Assembly: GCF_002261215.1 (NCBI RefSeq)
Contig: NZ_NEVS01000004.1
Coordinates: forward strand, 4,340,001 to 4,404,000
DNA: 64,000 nt
Direction of reading: 5' to 3'
Origin: Bordetella genomosp. 11
GTDB lineage: Bacteria > Pseudomonadota > Gammaproteobacteria > Burkholderiales > Burkholderiaceae_B
Shown: positions 54,054 to 63,293 of the stretch, piece by piece
Layout of the letters: the number at the start of each line of letters is the position of its first letter
Position numbering within the stretch: the first letter of the stretch is position 1
The notes under the pieces: model-generated
Databases searched by the model: none
What the model saw: only the letters and a program-made list of their open reading frames with translations
What the model was told of the DNA's origin: nothing
Program-made: the position numbers and the translations under genes

Positions 54054-54292
54054 AAGGCACGAGCCGCGTGCCCTGATGGCGCTTATGCGCCGCAATTGTC
54101 GCCACGCTAGAGCATGTCCCACGGGCGGTGGCTGCGCGGCTCCTCAAGCGGAAAAAACAGGGCCGCACCGTCTTCCAACGGGCCTCTTCGCCGCCGCAGC
54201 AGCCGTGAAATTGCGCCGAGTTAAAATCGCCGCCTGGCTTCGTATCTCTGGGCACCCCGCTGCGCCCGGTCCGGGCCGCACACGGAAGCCCC

Positions 54293-55651
54293 ATGAAAAC
54301 CCTTTCTGATTCAACGCAAAACAAAGACCGCACTCCCAAAGTGGGGTTCGTCAGCCTTGGCTGTCCCAAGGCCCTGGTCGATTCCGAACGTATCCTGACC
54401 CAGCTTCGTACCGAAGGCTACGAAGTCACGCCGTCGTACGACGATGCCGACGTCGTGGTGGTCAACACCTGTGGTTTCATCGACAGCGCCAAGGCCGAGT
54501 CCCTGGAAGCGATCGGCGAAGCCCTGGCCGAGAACGGCAAGGTCATCGTCACGGGTTGCATGGGCGTGGAAGAATCCGCCATACGGAACGTGCATCCCAG
54601 CGTTCTGGCAGTGACAGGACCGCAGCAGTACGAACAGGTGGTGCGTGCCGTGCACGACGCCGCGCCGCCCCGCGCGGATCACAATCCCTATACGGACCTG
54701 GTCCCGCCGCAAGGGGTCAAGCTGACGCCGCGGCACTACGCTTACCTGAAGATCTCCGAAGGCTGCAACCACCGTTGCAGCTTCTGCATCATCCCGTCCA
54801 TGCGGGGGGACCTGGTCAGCCGGCCGGTGGGCGACGTGCTGAACGAAGCCGAACGCCTGGTCAAGGCGGGCGTCAAGGAATTGCTGGTGATCTCCCAGGA
54901 CACCAGCGCCTATGGCGTGGACCTGAAATACCGCAGCGGCTTCTGGAACGGCCGGCCGGTCAAGACGCGCATGACCGAGCTATGCGCGGCCCTGTCCGAA
55001 CTGGGCGTGTGGACGCGGCTGCATTACGTCTACCCCTACCCGCACGTCGATGAAGTCATTCCCCTGATGGCCGAAGGCAAGATCCTTCCCTATCTGGACA
55101 TTCCCTTCCAGCACGCCAGCCCCCGCATCCTGAAAGCCATGAAGCGCCCGGCCTTCGAGGACAAGACCCTGGCCCGCATCAAGCGCTGGCGCGAGACCTG
55201 TCCGGACCTGACGCTGCGTTCGACCTTCATCGTCGGCTTCCCGGGCGAGACGGAAGAGGACTTCCAGTACCTGCTCGATTGGATGAGCGAAGCGCAACTG
55301 GACCGCGTCGGCTGTTTCCAGTATTCGCCCGTGGAAGGCGCGCCGGCCAATGCGCTGGACAACCCCGTGCCGGACGAGGTCAAGCAGGAGCGCTGGGAAC
55401 GGTTCATGGCGCACCAGCAAGGCATCTCGGCCCAGCGCCTGCAGGCACGGGTGGGTCGCGAAATCGAAGTACTGATCGACGAGGTGGACGAAGACGGCGC
55501 CATCGGCCGCAGCAGCGCCGATGCGCCGGAAATCGACGGCTCGGTCTACGTGGCGTCGGAAGCACCGCTCAAGCCGGGCGACCTGATACGCGCCACCGTC
55601 ACGGACGCCGACGAATACGACCTGTGGGCCGATGCCGTAGAAGCACGGTAA
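54293..55651 (+). CDS. rimO: Ribosomal protein S12 methylthiotransferase
   Basis: RimO is a radical-SAM enzyme that methylthiolates Asp89 of ribosomal protein S12. The 452-residue protein has the N-terminal UPF0004 domain with cluster Cys ([37 protein letters not shown]), the radical-SAM motif [16 protein letters not shown] (near residue 156) and the C-terminal TRAM domain ending [11 protein letters not shown]. The wording [11 protein letters not shown] separates RimO from MiaB. It stands alone. Confidence 0.96.
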   Translation: MKTLSDSTQNKDRTPKVGFVSLGCPKALVDSERILTQLRTEGYEVTPSYDDADVVVVNTCGFIDSAKAESLEAIGEALAENGKVIVTGCMGVEESAIRNVHPSVLAVTGPQQYEQVVRAVHDAAPPRADHNPYTDLVPPQGVKLTPRHYAYLKISEGCNHRCSFCIIPSMRGDLVSRPVGDVLNEAERLVKAGVKELLVISQDTSAYGVDLKYRSGFWNGRPVKTRMTELCAALSELGVWTRLHYVYPYPHVDEVIPLMAEGKILPYLDIPFQHASPRILKAMKRPAFEDKTLARIKRWRETCPDLTLRSTFIVGFPGETEEDFQYLLDWMSEAQLDRVGCFQYSPVEGAPANALDNPVPDEVKQERWERFMAHQQGISAQRLQARVGREIEVLIDEVDEDGAIGRSSADAPEIDGSVYVASEAPLKPGDLIRATVTDADEYDLWADAVEAR

Positions 55652-55703
55652 ACGGTCCAGGTGCGGGCGGCCCGCCATCGCAAAGGGGGCCGCACCGCCA
55701 CTC

Positions 55704-55723
55704 GCGTAACGCCAGCGTTACGC
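55704..55723. terminator. Hairpin between rimO and the ferritin-like gene
   Basis: GCGTAACG-CCAG-CGTTACGC is a perfect 8-bp stem with a 4-base loop in the 77-bp gap between the convergent genes, so it probably terminates both. There is no clear T-run. Confidence 0.6.
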
Positions 55724-55728
55724 CTGCA

Positions 55729-56271
55729 TTAGGCCAGGAAGTCCGACAAATCGTCGGCGTGCTCTTCCTCTACCGCCAGGATCTCTTCCAGCAGCCGGCG
55801 GGTCGTCGGGTCATCCTCGCCCAGGTACTCGACCATCTGCCGATAGCTGTCGATGGCGACACGCTCGGCCACCAGGTTCTCCTTGATCATGTCTTCCAGC
55901 GTGGAGGCCTCGACATATTCCGAGTGGCTGCGCTTTGCCAGGTTGGCCGGATTCATATCCGGCTCGCCGCCCAGCTGGACGATGCGCTCGGCAATGCGAT
56001 CGGCGTGGTCCTGCTCCTCCGTGGCGTGCTCGGCGAATTCCGCCGCCACGGGCTCGGCATTCATGCCGCGCGCCATGAAGAAGTGGCGCTTGTAGCGCAG
56101 CACACAGACCAGCTCGGTCGCCAGCGCGTCATTCAGCAGGCGCAGTACCGTCTGCCGGTCCGCGCGGTAGGTGTCGGTGACCGCGCCATCCTTCAGGCCC
56201 TGGCGGGCTTTCTGGCGCATGGCCTGCACATCGACGTGGAAATCGGCCGTCTTTTTGCTTGGCATATCCAT
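55729..56271 (-). CDS. Ferritin-like/bacterioferritin-type protein
   Basis: This 180-residue four-helix protein carries ferritin-type metal residues: ATELVCVLRYKRHF (Glu), EHATEEQDHADRIAERI (Glu-x-x-His), EDMIKENLVAERVAIDSYRQM (Glu, Tyr) and EILAVEEEHADDLSDFL (Glu-x-x-His). It probably stores or oxidises iron, or protects against peroxide, in the cytoplasm. The start at 56271 follows AAGGAG by 8 bases; the frame is open further to 56529, but those residues are Arg-rich and unlike the family. Confidence 0.87.
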   Translation of the reverse strand: MDMPSKKTADFHVDVQAMRQKARQGLKDGAVTDTYRADRQTVLRLLNDALATELVCVLRYKRHFFMARGMNAEPVAAEFAEHATEEQDHADRIAERIVQLGGEPDMNPANLAKRSHSEYVEASTLEDMIKENLVAERVAIDSYRQMVEYLGEDDPTTRRLLEEILAVEEEHADDLSDFLA

Positions 56272-56549
56272 ATCCGTATTCTCCTTGTATCGGGGTTGGG
56301 CGGACCGGCGCCATGCGCCGCCGGCTCGATAAAAGCCGCTGTGTCCAAACGTATCGCCGCCCGGCGAAGGCCGCGGATCGCCGCGGGAAAATATGCGTAA
56401 ACTACCGGGCTTCGGTCTACGGTCCGTGGCGGTTAGCAAGTTTCGCGCCCGGGCCGGCCGCCCGGCCTGGTGGCGGGTACGTCGCACGACAGCTCGCACC
56501 ACACCCATGGCCTGGCGGACAGACGCCACGATGCAAGCGGTGCAAAGCC

Positions 56550-57134
56550 ATGAAACTCGAAAACATCTGTGTTTACTGCGGCTCGAATGCCGGGCGGCAA
56601 CCGGTCTACGCGGAGGCCGCGCGCGGCTTCGGCCGTGAACTCGCGCAACAAGGCGTGGGCCTGGTGTATGGCGGCTCCAGCGCCGGCATCATGGGCATCC
56701 TGGCCGATGCGGTGCTCGAAAACGGCGGCCGCGTCATCGGCGTTATCCCCGAAGCCCTGGTCAAGAAGGAACTGGCCCACCGGGGCCTGACCGAGCAGCA
56801 CATCGTCACCTCCATGCACGAACGCAAGACGATGATGGCGGAAAGGGCCGATGGCTTCGTCGCCATGCCCGGCGGCGTCGGCACGCTGGAAGAGATTTTC
56901 GAAACCTGGACCTGGGCCCAACTGGGCTTTCACGGCAAGCCCTGCGGGCTGCTGAACATCGCGGGCTATTTCGATAAGCTGACCGCCTTCCTGGATCACA
57001 CCGTCCAGGAAGCTTTCATGCGCCCGCAACACCGTGCGATGCTGGCCGTAGAAAGCGACCCGGCCAGGCTGCTGGAGCGGTTCGCCGCCTACACGGCGCC
57101 GACGGTGTCCAAATGGATCGAGCCGGCGAAATAA
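56550..57134 (+). CDS. LOG-family protein (cytokinin riboside 5'-monophosphate phosphoribohydrolase-like)
   Basis: This 194-residue Rossmann-type protein has the LOG signature MPGGVGTLEEIFETWTWAQLG (near residue 108) and ERKTMMAERADGFV. Family members release free purine or cytokinin bases from nucleoside monophosphates and were long mislabelled lysine decarboxylases. The start at 56550 (MKLENICVYCGSN) matches the family. The next gene begins 3 bp after the stop, which suggests cotranscription. It is divergent from the ferritin-like gene. Confidence 0.92.
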   Translation: MKLENICVYCGSNAGRQPVYAEAARGFGRELAQQGVGLVYGGSSAGIMGILADAVLENGGRVIGVIPEALVKKELAHRGLTEQHIVTSMHERKTMMAERADGFVAMPGGVGTLEEIFETWTWAQLGFHGKPCGLLNIAGYFDKLTAFLDHTVQEAFMRPQHRAMLAVESDPARLLERFAAYTAPTVSKWIEPAK

Positions 57135-57137
57135 ACC

Positions 57138-57668
57138 ATGAAGAAAACCACAGAACAGCTGCTGCGCGATTACTTCCATGCCAAGGACGAAAACCGCCCC
57201 TGGTATATGGCGGACACCTTCGCGCCGGATGCCCGCCTGGAAATGGTGCTGAAAACCGCAGCCATCGCCTTCCCGTCGGAGGTCACGGGCGAACCTGCCA
57301 TCGCCGACACGCTGGTCCGCGCCTTCGGGCAGACCTACGACAACGTATACACCTTCTACTTCGATCGCCCGGCGCAGGGTGCCGTGCTGGCCGAGTTCAG
57401 CTGCGATTGGATGGTAGCGATGACGGAGAAGGCGACCGGGAAAGTGCGCGTGGGCCACGGCCGCTATGACTGGCGCTTCCAGGCCGAGCCGCATCGCGTC
57501 CGGCACTTGACGATCACCATCGAGTCGATGGAAACGCTGGCGGCCGACACAATGCCCGCCGTGTTCGCGTGGATCACGTCCCTGCCCTACCCCTGGCTGG
57601 ATCGCGCGTCCCTGCGCGGCATGCCGGCGCTGCCGGGCCTGGAAAGCCTGCGAACCCTGGCGCGCTAA
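57138..57668 (+). CDS. NTF2-like/SnoaL-like domain protein, uncharacterised
   Basis: This 176-residue protein has the outline of the NTF2-like fold: LLRDYFHAKDENRPWYMADTFAPDARLEMVLK at the N-terminus, a FYFDRPAQGAVLAEFSCDWMVAM strand region and GHGRYDWRFQ. Such proteins are small-molecule enzymes or binding proteins. There is no signal peptide or specific catalytic motif. It starts 3 bp after the LOG gene and is probably translated with it. Confidence 0.75.
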   Translation: MKKTTEQLLRDYFHAKDENRPWYMADTFAPDARLEMVLKTAAIAFPSEVTGEPAIADTLVRAFGQTYDNVYTFYFDRPAQGAVLAEFSCDWMVAMTEKATGKVRVGHGRYDWRFQAEPHRVRHLTITIESMETLAADTMPAVFAWITSLPYPWLDRASLRGMPALPGLESLRTLAR

Positions 57669-57707
57669 GGGATCGTTCCGGCGACCGGCCACCGTCCCCT
57701 TCCGCCA

Positions 57708-60521
57708 TCAGTCCTCGTCGTCGGACTCGATGATCGGAACAAAGCGATAGCCGACCTCGGCAGGCCGGGTGACCTCGCGGTGCCAGCCCCCTTCCGGCGC
57801 CGGCGTCAAATGCAGGTCGCAAGCCATGTAGGCGTAGCTCTGCGCGACGTCCATCTTCGTGCCTTTGCCTGCGAATCCGCACACGCTGACGAGCTCGTTC
57901 CATGCCACGGCGATGCGCAGCCGGTACGAACCATCGGCCAGCCGGGCCAGGTCCGTGCGTATCAGGCCGGGGCCGCCCGGCAAGACGGGGCTGCCATCGT
58001 CCAGCTTGATGGGCGCCTGCGGCCCCAATACCCACAGGCCTTTCAGAAGTTCCGCCACCACCGTCTGGACCATATACGTCGAGAGCATCGGCATGTCCGG
58101 GCCCGCCAGTCGATGGAAGGCCAGTAGCGCACGCTCTACCCCTTCGCTGGACGCTTCGCCGCCCGGCACGCGTGGCGAGCTCGTATAGGGAATGTAGTGG
58201 CCGAGGCGGTCGACGCCCGTGACGGAAAACACGATGGTCGGCCGGTCTATCCCATCCAGGACGAACTGACGATCCAGGTCGATGGCCACGGGCCCGTCCG
58301 GGCCGGGGATCTGCAGGGACGCCAGCGCTGGGACCGTCATTTCGCGGCGAAGCAGTTCCTGGGCAAAAGCGTGCAGCTGCGCCGGGGCCATGACAAGTTC
58401 CGCCCGTGCGCTCGCAGCGTCGTAGCGTACGCCGAAGTGCTCCGGGAGCAGCTGCTCCAGCCCGGCCGCCCAATGGGCGACGAAGCCGGCGCCCGCGGCG
58501 GCGCGCGCGGCGTCGTCGTCTTCCGGTAGGGACGCGATGACCATGGCCTCCATCAATCGCGACGCCAGCCTCAGGCGCCAGGCCACATGCGGGGCCGGGT
58601 GGGACAGCGGCTCGTCATCGCCAGGGAATCGGTCGCCGACATCCGGGACCAGGCACGATGCCGCATCGCTCAAACCATTGGCCAGGAGAGCGCCCAGCTT
58701 CGCCATTGCGGCGCTGGCGTCCGCGCGGCGCGCCGGGTGCCGTTCCAGGAAGCCATGCCAGGCGGCGCCGGCGATCTCCGAGCAAAGCTTCGCGATGCCG
58801 TCGGAGCCAAGATCGACAAAGCACCCGTACTGCGCGCACGCCAACGCCAGCGACGCCGCGCCGTCGCGCAGCGCCCGGATGGTAAGGTCGGGCCTGGCGT
58901 CATACCGGGAAAGGGCATCCGCCACGGCGGCGAGGTGCTCGATACTTTCCGCGACATAGGGCGCGCGTTCCCGTGCCAGGGTTTCGAGCGCACCCCGGTC
59001 CAGGCGCAGGCCGTATTGCTTCAGGACGGACTCGTGCCTGCGCAGGCACCGGATCTCTTCATCGGACAGCATCCGGATGCTGTCCAGATCCAGGGCTTCC
59101 GCGCGCCTGCCGGCCTCGCCGACAATGCGCGGCACGGCCAGGCGCACGGCCATGCGCAGATCCTGCCGGAGGGGCTGCGGGATCGGCTGGCCCGCGCAAG
59201 GTCCATCGCTTTCCCAGGCCTGGAGCGCAGTCCCCAGGGCTTCCAGCGCCCGCACGATCGACCAGCGTCCGCCGTCCTCCGTGCACCGCCGTAAATTGCC
59301 AAGACAGCCGGTAAGCTCGTCGCGATAACGCCGGACGCGATCGTCGCGCATGCCGCGTATCAGCCAGGCCGCGTCGGCGTAATCGGCGCGCGCGTCCTCC
59401 ATGGCATGCAGCAGCGTGCCCAGCGTCTGGATACTGAGCTTGCCGGCGAAGGCCAGGACGTCCTTCAGCGGTTTAGCCATAAGCGCGGCGGCGATCAACC
59501 GCGGCGCCAGCGCGTTGCTGTCTGGAACCAACACACCGGTATAGCCGACGTCTTCCAGGCTTTTCGAAAGAGAGGCAAAGGCAAGGTCGTAGACCTCCTG
59601 GCTCGAGCGCCCCTGCCCGAGCTGGAAATCGATCAGCTTCGCGGTCGTGTCGACGAAGTAGTCCAGGCGCTTGCCCACGGCGTCGCGCATCGCGCCTTGC
59701 AACGCGCCGATAAGATCGAGCCGCTGTTGCCACAATTGCGACGAGGCGCGCCGGCCGCGCAGCGCCCGCGCCATGGCGCAATGCTCCGTGTCGCTTCCTT
59801 CGGACGATGGATGCGTCGCCGCCAGGTGGCGGGCCAGCAAGCGGAATTCGGCATGGGTCAATTGCGGCAAGGCGGCGGCCAGCAGCCCTCGGACAGTACC
59901 TTCGTCGGAGACGCGGCTCAGGCTGACGCCGAGACGGGCGCAGGCGAGATCCAGCGTATGCGCATCGCCCGGGGTGGACAGGGCCCGGGCGATCTGTTTG
60001 AGCGGCATCAGCAATGTCCGCCGCGCGAGTTCGTCGTCCAGCATGGCGCTCAAGGTGGTCCATGCCCGGCGTGCCGCATCGTTGCCGGGCGCGCCGTTCA
60101 GCCAATCGTCCGGGTCTTGCGTGGCGGTCGCCAACCTGCGGCGCAGCGCGGCCAATTGCCCCGTATCGCTGTTTTCGCAGAATCGCTCGGCGATGCGGAG
60201 AAAGACGCGCGAGTTCACCGGCCCGCGGCATTTGCCGGTGACGCGATCCACCAGCTGCCGCATGTCGTCGTGGCTGACCGCCGCGCCGCGCCCGATGTCG
60301 GACCATCTTTGAAGCTCGCGCACCCGGCTATCGGCGCGCACCCGGGCATACAGCAGCGACAGCTTGCCCCGCATGGAAGGCGCTTCGCGTATGTCGCGGG
60401 CCAGGCGCATCAGCCGCTTGCCCCGCCCGGCCCGTGCCCGGAATGGGGCCGCGCTGCCGACGTCCACCGCCGGCGCCGCGTAGGAAACACCACCGATAGG
60501 GCCCACATCCCTTACCGCCAT
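57708..60521 (-). CDS. Second large uncharacterised protein (937 residues)
   Basis: I do not recognise this protein. The N-terminus (MAVRDVGPIGGVSYAAPAV) is uncharged-to-basic, without a signal peptide. Residues ~35-560 look all-helical and Arg/Leu/Ala-rich with many short helices, and residues ~650-930 seem mixed, with DGPVAIDLDRQFVLDG and IVFSVTGVDRLGHYIPY suggesting a beta-containing domain; the end is acidic (SDDED). No transmembrane helix, known motif or internal repeat is evident. The start at 60521 follows GGGAG by 8 bases; an ATG at 60557 is the alternative. Size, solubility and lone position resemble the protein at 21394-24174, and secretion as an effector is possible but unproven. 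Confidence 0.75.
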   Translation of the reverse strand: MAVRDVGPIGGVSYAAPAVDVGSAAPFRARAGRGKRLMRLARDIREAPSMRGKLSLLYARVRADSRVRELQRWSDIGRGAAVSHDDMRQLVDRVTGKCRGPVNSRVFLRIAERFCENSDTGQLAALRRRLATATQDPDDWLNGAPGNDAARRAWTTLSAMLDDELARRTLLMPLKQIARALSTPGDAHTLDLACARLGVSLSRVSDEGTVRGLLAAALPQLTHAEFRLLARHLAATHPSSEGSDTEHCAMARALRGRRASSQLWQQRLDLIGALQGAMRDAVGKRLDYFVDTTAKLIDFQLGQGRSSQEVYDLAFASLSKSLEDVGYTGVLVPDSNALAPRLIAAALMAKPLKDVLAFAGKLSIQTLGTLLHAMEDARADYADAAWLIRGMRDDRVRRYRDELTGCLGNLRRCTEDGGRWSIVRALEALGTALQAWESDGPCAGQPIPQPLRQDLRMAVRLAVPRIVGEAGRRAEALDLDSIRMLSDEEIRCLRRHESVLKQYGLRLDRGALETLARERAPYVAESIEHLAAVADALSRYDARPDLTIRALRDGAASLALACAQYGCFVDLGSDGIAKLCSEIAGAAWHGFLERHPARRADASAAMAKLGALLANGLSDAASCLVPDVGDRFPGDDEPLSHPAPHVAWRLRLASRLMEAMVIASLPEDDDAARAAAGAGFVAHWAAGLEQLLPEHFGVRYDAASARAELVMAPAQLHAFAQELLRREMTVPALASLQIPGPDGPVAIDLDRQFVLDGIDRPTIVFSVTGVDRLGHYIPYTSSPRVPGGEASSEGVERALLAFHRLAGPDMPMLSTYMVQTVVAELLKGLWVLGPQAPIKLDDGSPVLPGGPGLIRTDLARLADGSYRLRIAVAWNELVSVCGFAGKGTKMDVAQSYAYMACDLHLTPAPEGGWHREVTRPAEVGYRFVPIIESDDED

Positions 60522-60563
60522 CACATGCTCTCCCGGATACGGCCTGGCCCCATGCACGGGCCC

Positions 60564-60746
60564 TTACGCGCCCGCGCCGCCGAACCCCGGCGTATCGCCG
60601 CCGCGCCGCAACCGGCCATCGTAGGGGACATGCCCGCGCACCATCATCGGCATCCATGCTTTTGCGGCATAGTCCCGGCTGAAAAGCGCGTCGGAAAACA
60701 CTGAACGGTGGAATTCGATGACAGGCATCTGGGCTACGATAGCCAC
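60564..60746 (-). CDS. Possible small ORF upstream of the 937-residue gene
   Basis: This 60-codon frame (GTG start; an ATG at codon 7 gives 54 residues) reads MAIVAQMPVIEFHRSVFSDALFS at first, with third positions largely GC as in coding DNA, and ends 43 bp before the 937-residue gene on the same strand. It has no clear ribosome-binding site and I recognise no family. It could be a short cotranscribed protein or chance. Confidence 0.3.
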   Translation of the reverse strand: MAIVAQMPVIEFHRSVFSDALFSRDYAAKAWMPMMVRGHVPYDGRLRRGGDTPGFGGAGA

Positions 60747-60796
60747 AGCGCGCCGCCCGGCCGCCCTTCCTTTTGTCCATCGACAAGCAGACCGCG

Positions 60797-61423
60797 ATGA
60801 CCACCGACGACACGCACCGGATCACCGACCTGGATGCCCTGACCGCGCTTTACGGGCAACCCAAGGAAGCCTCCGTGCTGAAAGAAAGCGCCACCTTGCA
60901 TCCGAACTATTGCGCCTTCATCCGCGCCGCGCCGTTCGTTGCGCTGGCCACGAGCGGACCAGGCGGCCTGGATGTGTCGCCGCGCGGCGACGCGCCCGGC
61001 TTCGTGGAGATCCAGGACGAAAGCACTCTGCTGCTACCGGACCGCCGCGGCAACAACCGCGTCGACAGCCTGCGCAATATCATCGCGGACCCGCGCGTGG
61101 CCCTGCTGTTCCTGATTCCCGGCATCGGCGAAACGCTGCGCGTGAACGGACGCGCGGCCATCAGCATCGAGCCTGCCCTGCTGGAGCGGCTGGCCATGGA
61201 TGGCAAGCCGCCCCGGTCGGTGCTGGTCGTTCGGGTGGAAACCGTGTTCTTCCAGTGCTCGCGCGCGGTGATCCGATCCAGGCTGTGGGATCCGTCCACG
61301 CAACTGCAGCGCGACGCCCTGCCCAGCACGGGCCGCATGCTGCGCGACCTGATCGGCGCGGGCTTCGACGGCGAACAATACGATCGCGAATTGCCGGACC
61401 GCGTGCAAAAAACACTGTATTGA
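60797..61423 (+). CDS. Pyridoxamine 5'-phosphate oxidase-family flavoprotein (MSMEG_1061-like)
   Basis: This 208-residue FMN-binding split-barrel protein contains APFVALATSGPGGLDVSPRGDAPGFVEI, LLLPDRRGNNRVDSLRNIIADPRVALLFLIPG and GETLRVNGRAAIS, typical of the PPOX family that is not true PdxH. Relatives reduce flavins, F420 or unsaturated ring compounds; the substrate is unknown. ATG at 60797 is used instead of the TTG at 60773. It is convergent with fmt. Confidence 0.85.
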   Translation: MTTDDTHRITDLDALTALYGQPKEASVLKESATLHPNYCAFIRAAPFVALATSGPGGLDVSPRGDAPGFVEIQDESTLLLPDRRGNNRVDSLRNIIADPRVALLFLIPGIGETLRVNGRAAISIEPALLERLAMDGKPPRSVLVVRVETVFFQCSRAVIRSRLWDPSTQLQRDALPSTGRMLRDLIGAGFDGEQYDRELPDRVQKTLY

Positions 61424-61425
61424 AT

Positions 61426-61445
61426 CGCGCCGCCGCGGCGGCGCG
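61426..61445. terminator. Perfect 20-bp palindrome between convergent genes
   Basis: CGCGCCGCCGCGGCGGCGCG lies 3 bp after the PPOX stop and 7 bp from the fmt end. Being fully self-complementary, it can form a GC hairpin on either transcript and probably helps terminate both genes. Confidence 0.5.
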
Positions 61446-61452
61446 CCTTCCC

Positions 61453-62394
61453 TCACCCGCCCTGCCATCCCCGCACGAAAACGTCGACAGGTTGGCGTTT
61501 GCCGCCGGCCTTCTGCAATTCGAGCAGGCGCAGGATGCCGTCCGCGGTGGCGATATCGATGCCGGTGGGCAGCACGCGCAGCACGGTACCGGGTACGGTG
61601 GCGGATACACCCGGCAGCGCCTGGGCCCGCCAGACCTTGACCGGATCGTCCAGGCCGGGCAAACGTGCCGTTGCCCCCGGCACGGGATCGAACGCCCGCA
61701 CCCGTCGCGCCAGGACGTCCGCGCCCAGGGAAAAATCCAGTGCCGCCTCGGCCTTGTCCAGCTTGGCCGCATAGGTCACGCCCTCGGCCGGCTGCGGCAC
61801 GCGCGTCAGCTTGCCGGCGGGCAGCGCGGCCAGGGCTTCCACGATAGCGGCAGCCCCCGCGGCCGCCAGGTCGTCATGCAGGGACGCCGCGGTCTGCTCC
61901 GCGCCGATAGGCACCTTGCGCACCAGCAGCATGTCGCCGGTATCCAGGCCGGCGTCCATCTGCATGATGGTCACCCCGGTTTCGGTATCGCCCGCCTCGA
62001 TGGCGCGCTGGATGGGCGCGGCGCCGCGCCAGCGCGGCAGCAGGCTGGCATGGATGTTCAGGCAGCCATGGGGCGGCAGGTCCAGCACCCACTGCGGCAG
62101 GATCAGCCCATAGGCCGCCACCACCATGACGTCTGGCTCAGCGGCCCGCAACTGGTCGCGCGCAAGGACAGCCTCTTCGGGGTAGCGCCCATCCAGCCGC
62201 AAGCTGCGGGGTTGGGCCACCGGAATGCCGGCCGCCAGCGCGGCCTGCTTGACCGGACTGGGCGTCAGCTTGAGCCCGCGTCCGGCCGGACGATCGGGCT
62301 GCGTCAGCACCAGGGGAACCGCGTGGCCCGCCGCCAGGATCGCTTCCAGCGCCAGACGGGCAAAATCCGGCGTACCGGCAAAAACGACGCGCAT
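61453..62394 (-). CDS. fmt: Methionyl-tRNA formyltransferase
   Basis: Fmt formylates initiator Met-tRNA with 10-formyl-THF. The 313-residue protein begins [12 protein letters not shown] and has the catalytic region [44 protein letters not shown] (residues ~109-152) and a C-terminal OB-fold domain. def lies upstream on the same strand, with a diverged copy of the intergenic repeat between them. Confidence 0.97.
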   Translation of the reverse strand: MRVVFAGTPDFARLALEAILAAGHAVPLVLTQPDRPAGRGLKLTPSPVKQAALAAGIPVAQPRSLRLDGRYPEEAVLARDQLRAAEPDVMVVAAYGLILPQWVLDLPPHGCLNIHASLLPRWRGAAPIQRAIEAGDTETGVTIMQMDAGLDTGDMLLVRKVPIGAEQTAASLHDDLAAAGAAAIVEALAALPAGKLTRVPQPAEGVTYAAKLDKAEAALDFSLGADVLARRVRAFDPVPGATARLPGLDDPVKVWRAQALPGVSATVPGTVLRVLPTGIDIATADGILRLLELQKAGGKRQPVDVFVRGWQGG

Positions 62395-62499
62395 CGTGTC
62401 AATACTCCATAGCGCTATGCATCACCCAACCCAAATGAAAACCCGCCCGCGCCACAACCTCACCCACTAAACACATCGCCACGCAAAGAACGGGCGCCC

Positions 62500-62583
62500 C
62501 CGACCGGGGACGCGCGGATCCGGCTTCGCCGGTCCGCAGCGTCGCCCCCCTTGGGGGGAAGCGCGCAGCGCTTCGGGGGGGGC
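62500..62583. repeat. Third copy of the dispersed intergenic repeat
   Basis: This segment contains GCGGATCCGGCTTCGCCGGTC, the hairpin CCCCCCTTGGGGGG and AAGCGCGCAGCGCTTCGGGGGG, matching the core of the tandem units at 12836-13111 but shorter and with substitutions. It occupies most of the gap between def and fmt. Confidence 0.8.
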
Positions 62584-62591
62584 CTCACCCC

Positions 62592-63101
62592 TCAGCGAAC
62601 AGCTTCGCGTTCGGCCTTGCGCAGCTTGGTCTTGATGCGGTTCTGCTTCAGGGAGGACAGGTACTCGACGAATACCTTGCCGTCCAGGTGGTCCAGTTCG
62701 TGTTGCACGCAGACGGCCAGCAGGCCTTCGGCTTCCCTTTCGTAGGGCTTGCCGTCGGCGTCCAGCGCCTTGAAGCGGATGCGGGCGGCGCGTTCGACCT
62801 CGTCGTAGATGCCGGGAACGGACAGGCAGCCCTCTTCGTAGGTTTGCCGTTCTTCGCTCTTCCAGGTGATTTCCGGGTTGATCAGGACGAGCAGGTCGTT
62901 GCCTTCCTCGGAGACGTCGATGACGACGACGCGCTCATGCACGTCCACCTGGGTGGCGGCCAGGCCGACACCGGGGGCGTCATACATGGTGTCGGCCATG
63001 TCGCGGACCAGCCGACGGATGCGATCGTCCACTTCCGCCACCGGCCTGGCCTTGATGTGCAACCGCGGATTGGGATAGTGGAGGATATTGAGCAAAGCCA
63101 T
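62592..63101 (-). CDS. def: Peptide deformylase
   Basis: Def removes the N-formyl group from nascent proteins. The 169-residue metalloenzyme has all three motifs: GVGLAATQV (residues ~45-53), EEGCLSVPG (metal Cys) and [12 protein letters not shown] (metal His and catalytic Glu). It is transcribed toward fmt and is divergent from dprA, the classic arrangement. Confidence 0.97.
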   Translation of the reverse strand: MALLNILHYPNPRLHIKARPVAEVDDRIRRLVRDMADTMYDAPGVGLAATQVDVHERVVVIDVSEEGNDLLVLINPEITWKSEERQTYEEGCLSVPGIYDEVERAARIRFKALDADGKPYEREAEGLLAVCVQHELDHLDGKVFVEYLSSLKQNRIKTKLRKAEREAVR

Positions 63102-63180
63102 GGAAAGCGATATATCCCGCGGCCGCGTTCACACGGGCGGGAGGTCACGGAAAAGGTTGGGAGATATGTAATGATAATTC

Positions 63181-63194
63181 ATCAAGCGCTTGAT
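63181..63194. promoter_or_regulatory. Perfect palindrome in the def/dprA divergent promoter region
   Basis: ATCAAGCGCTTGAT is a perfect 14-bp palindrome located 80 bp from the def start and 99 bp from the dprA start, in an AT-richer stretch. It could be a dimeric regulator site controlling either gene. Confidence 0.4.
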
Positions 63195-63293
63195 TTCTAA
63201 TAGTTTCCCCCTAAGGCTGTTATAGCGGGACGCATGGCGCGTTCCCGTCACTGGGCCGCCCGCCCGGGCCCGCGATCGTGCGACACTGCGCGC

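Noticed and set aside
60522..60796. Hrp box upstream of the 937-residue gene
   Set aside because: A search for GGAACC followed at 15-16 bases by CCACNNA on the proper strand gave no acceptable match.
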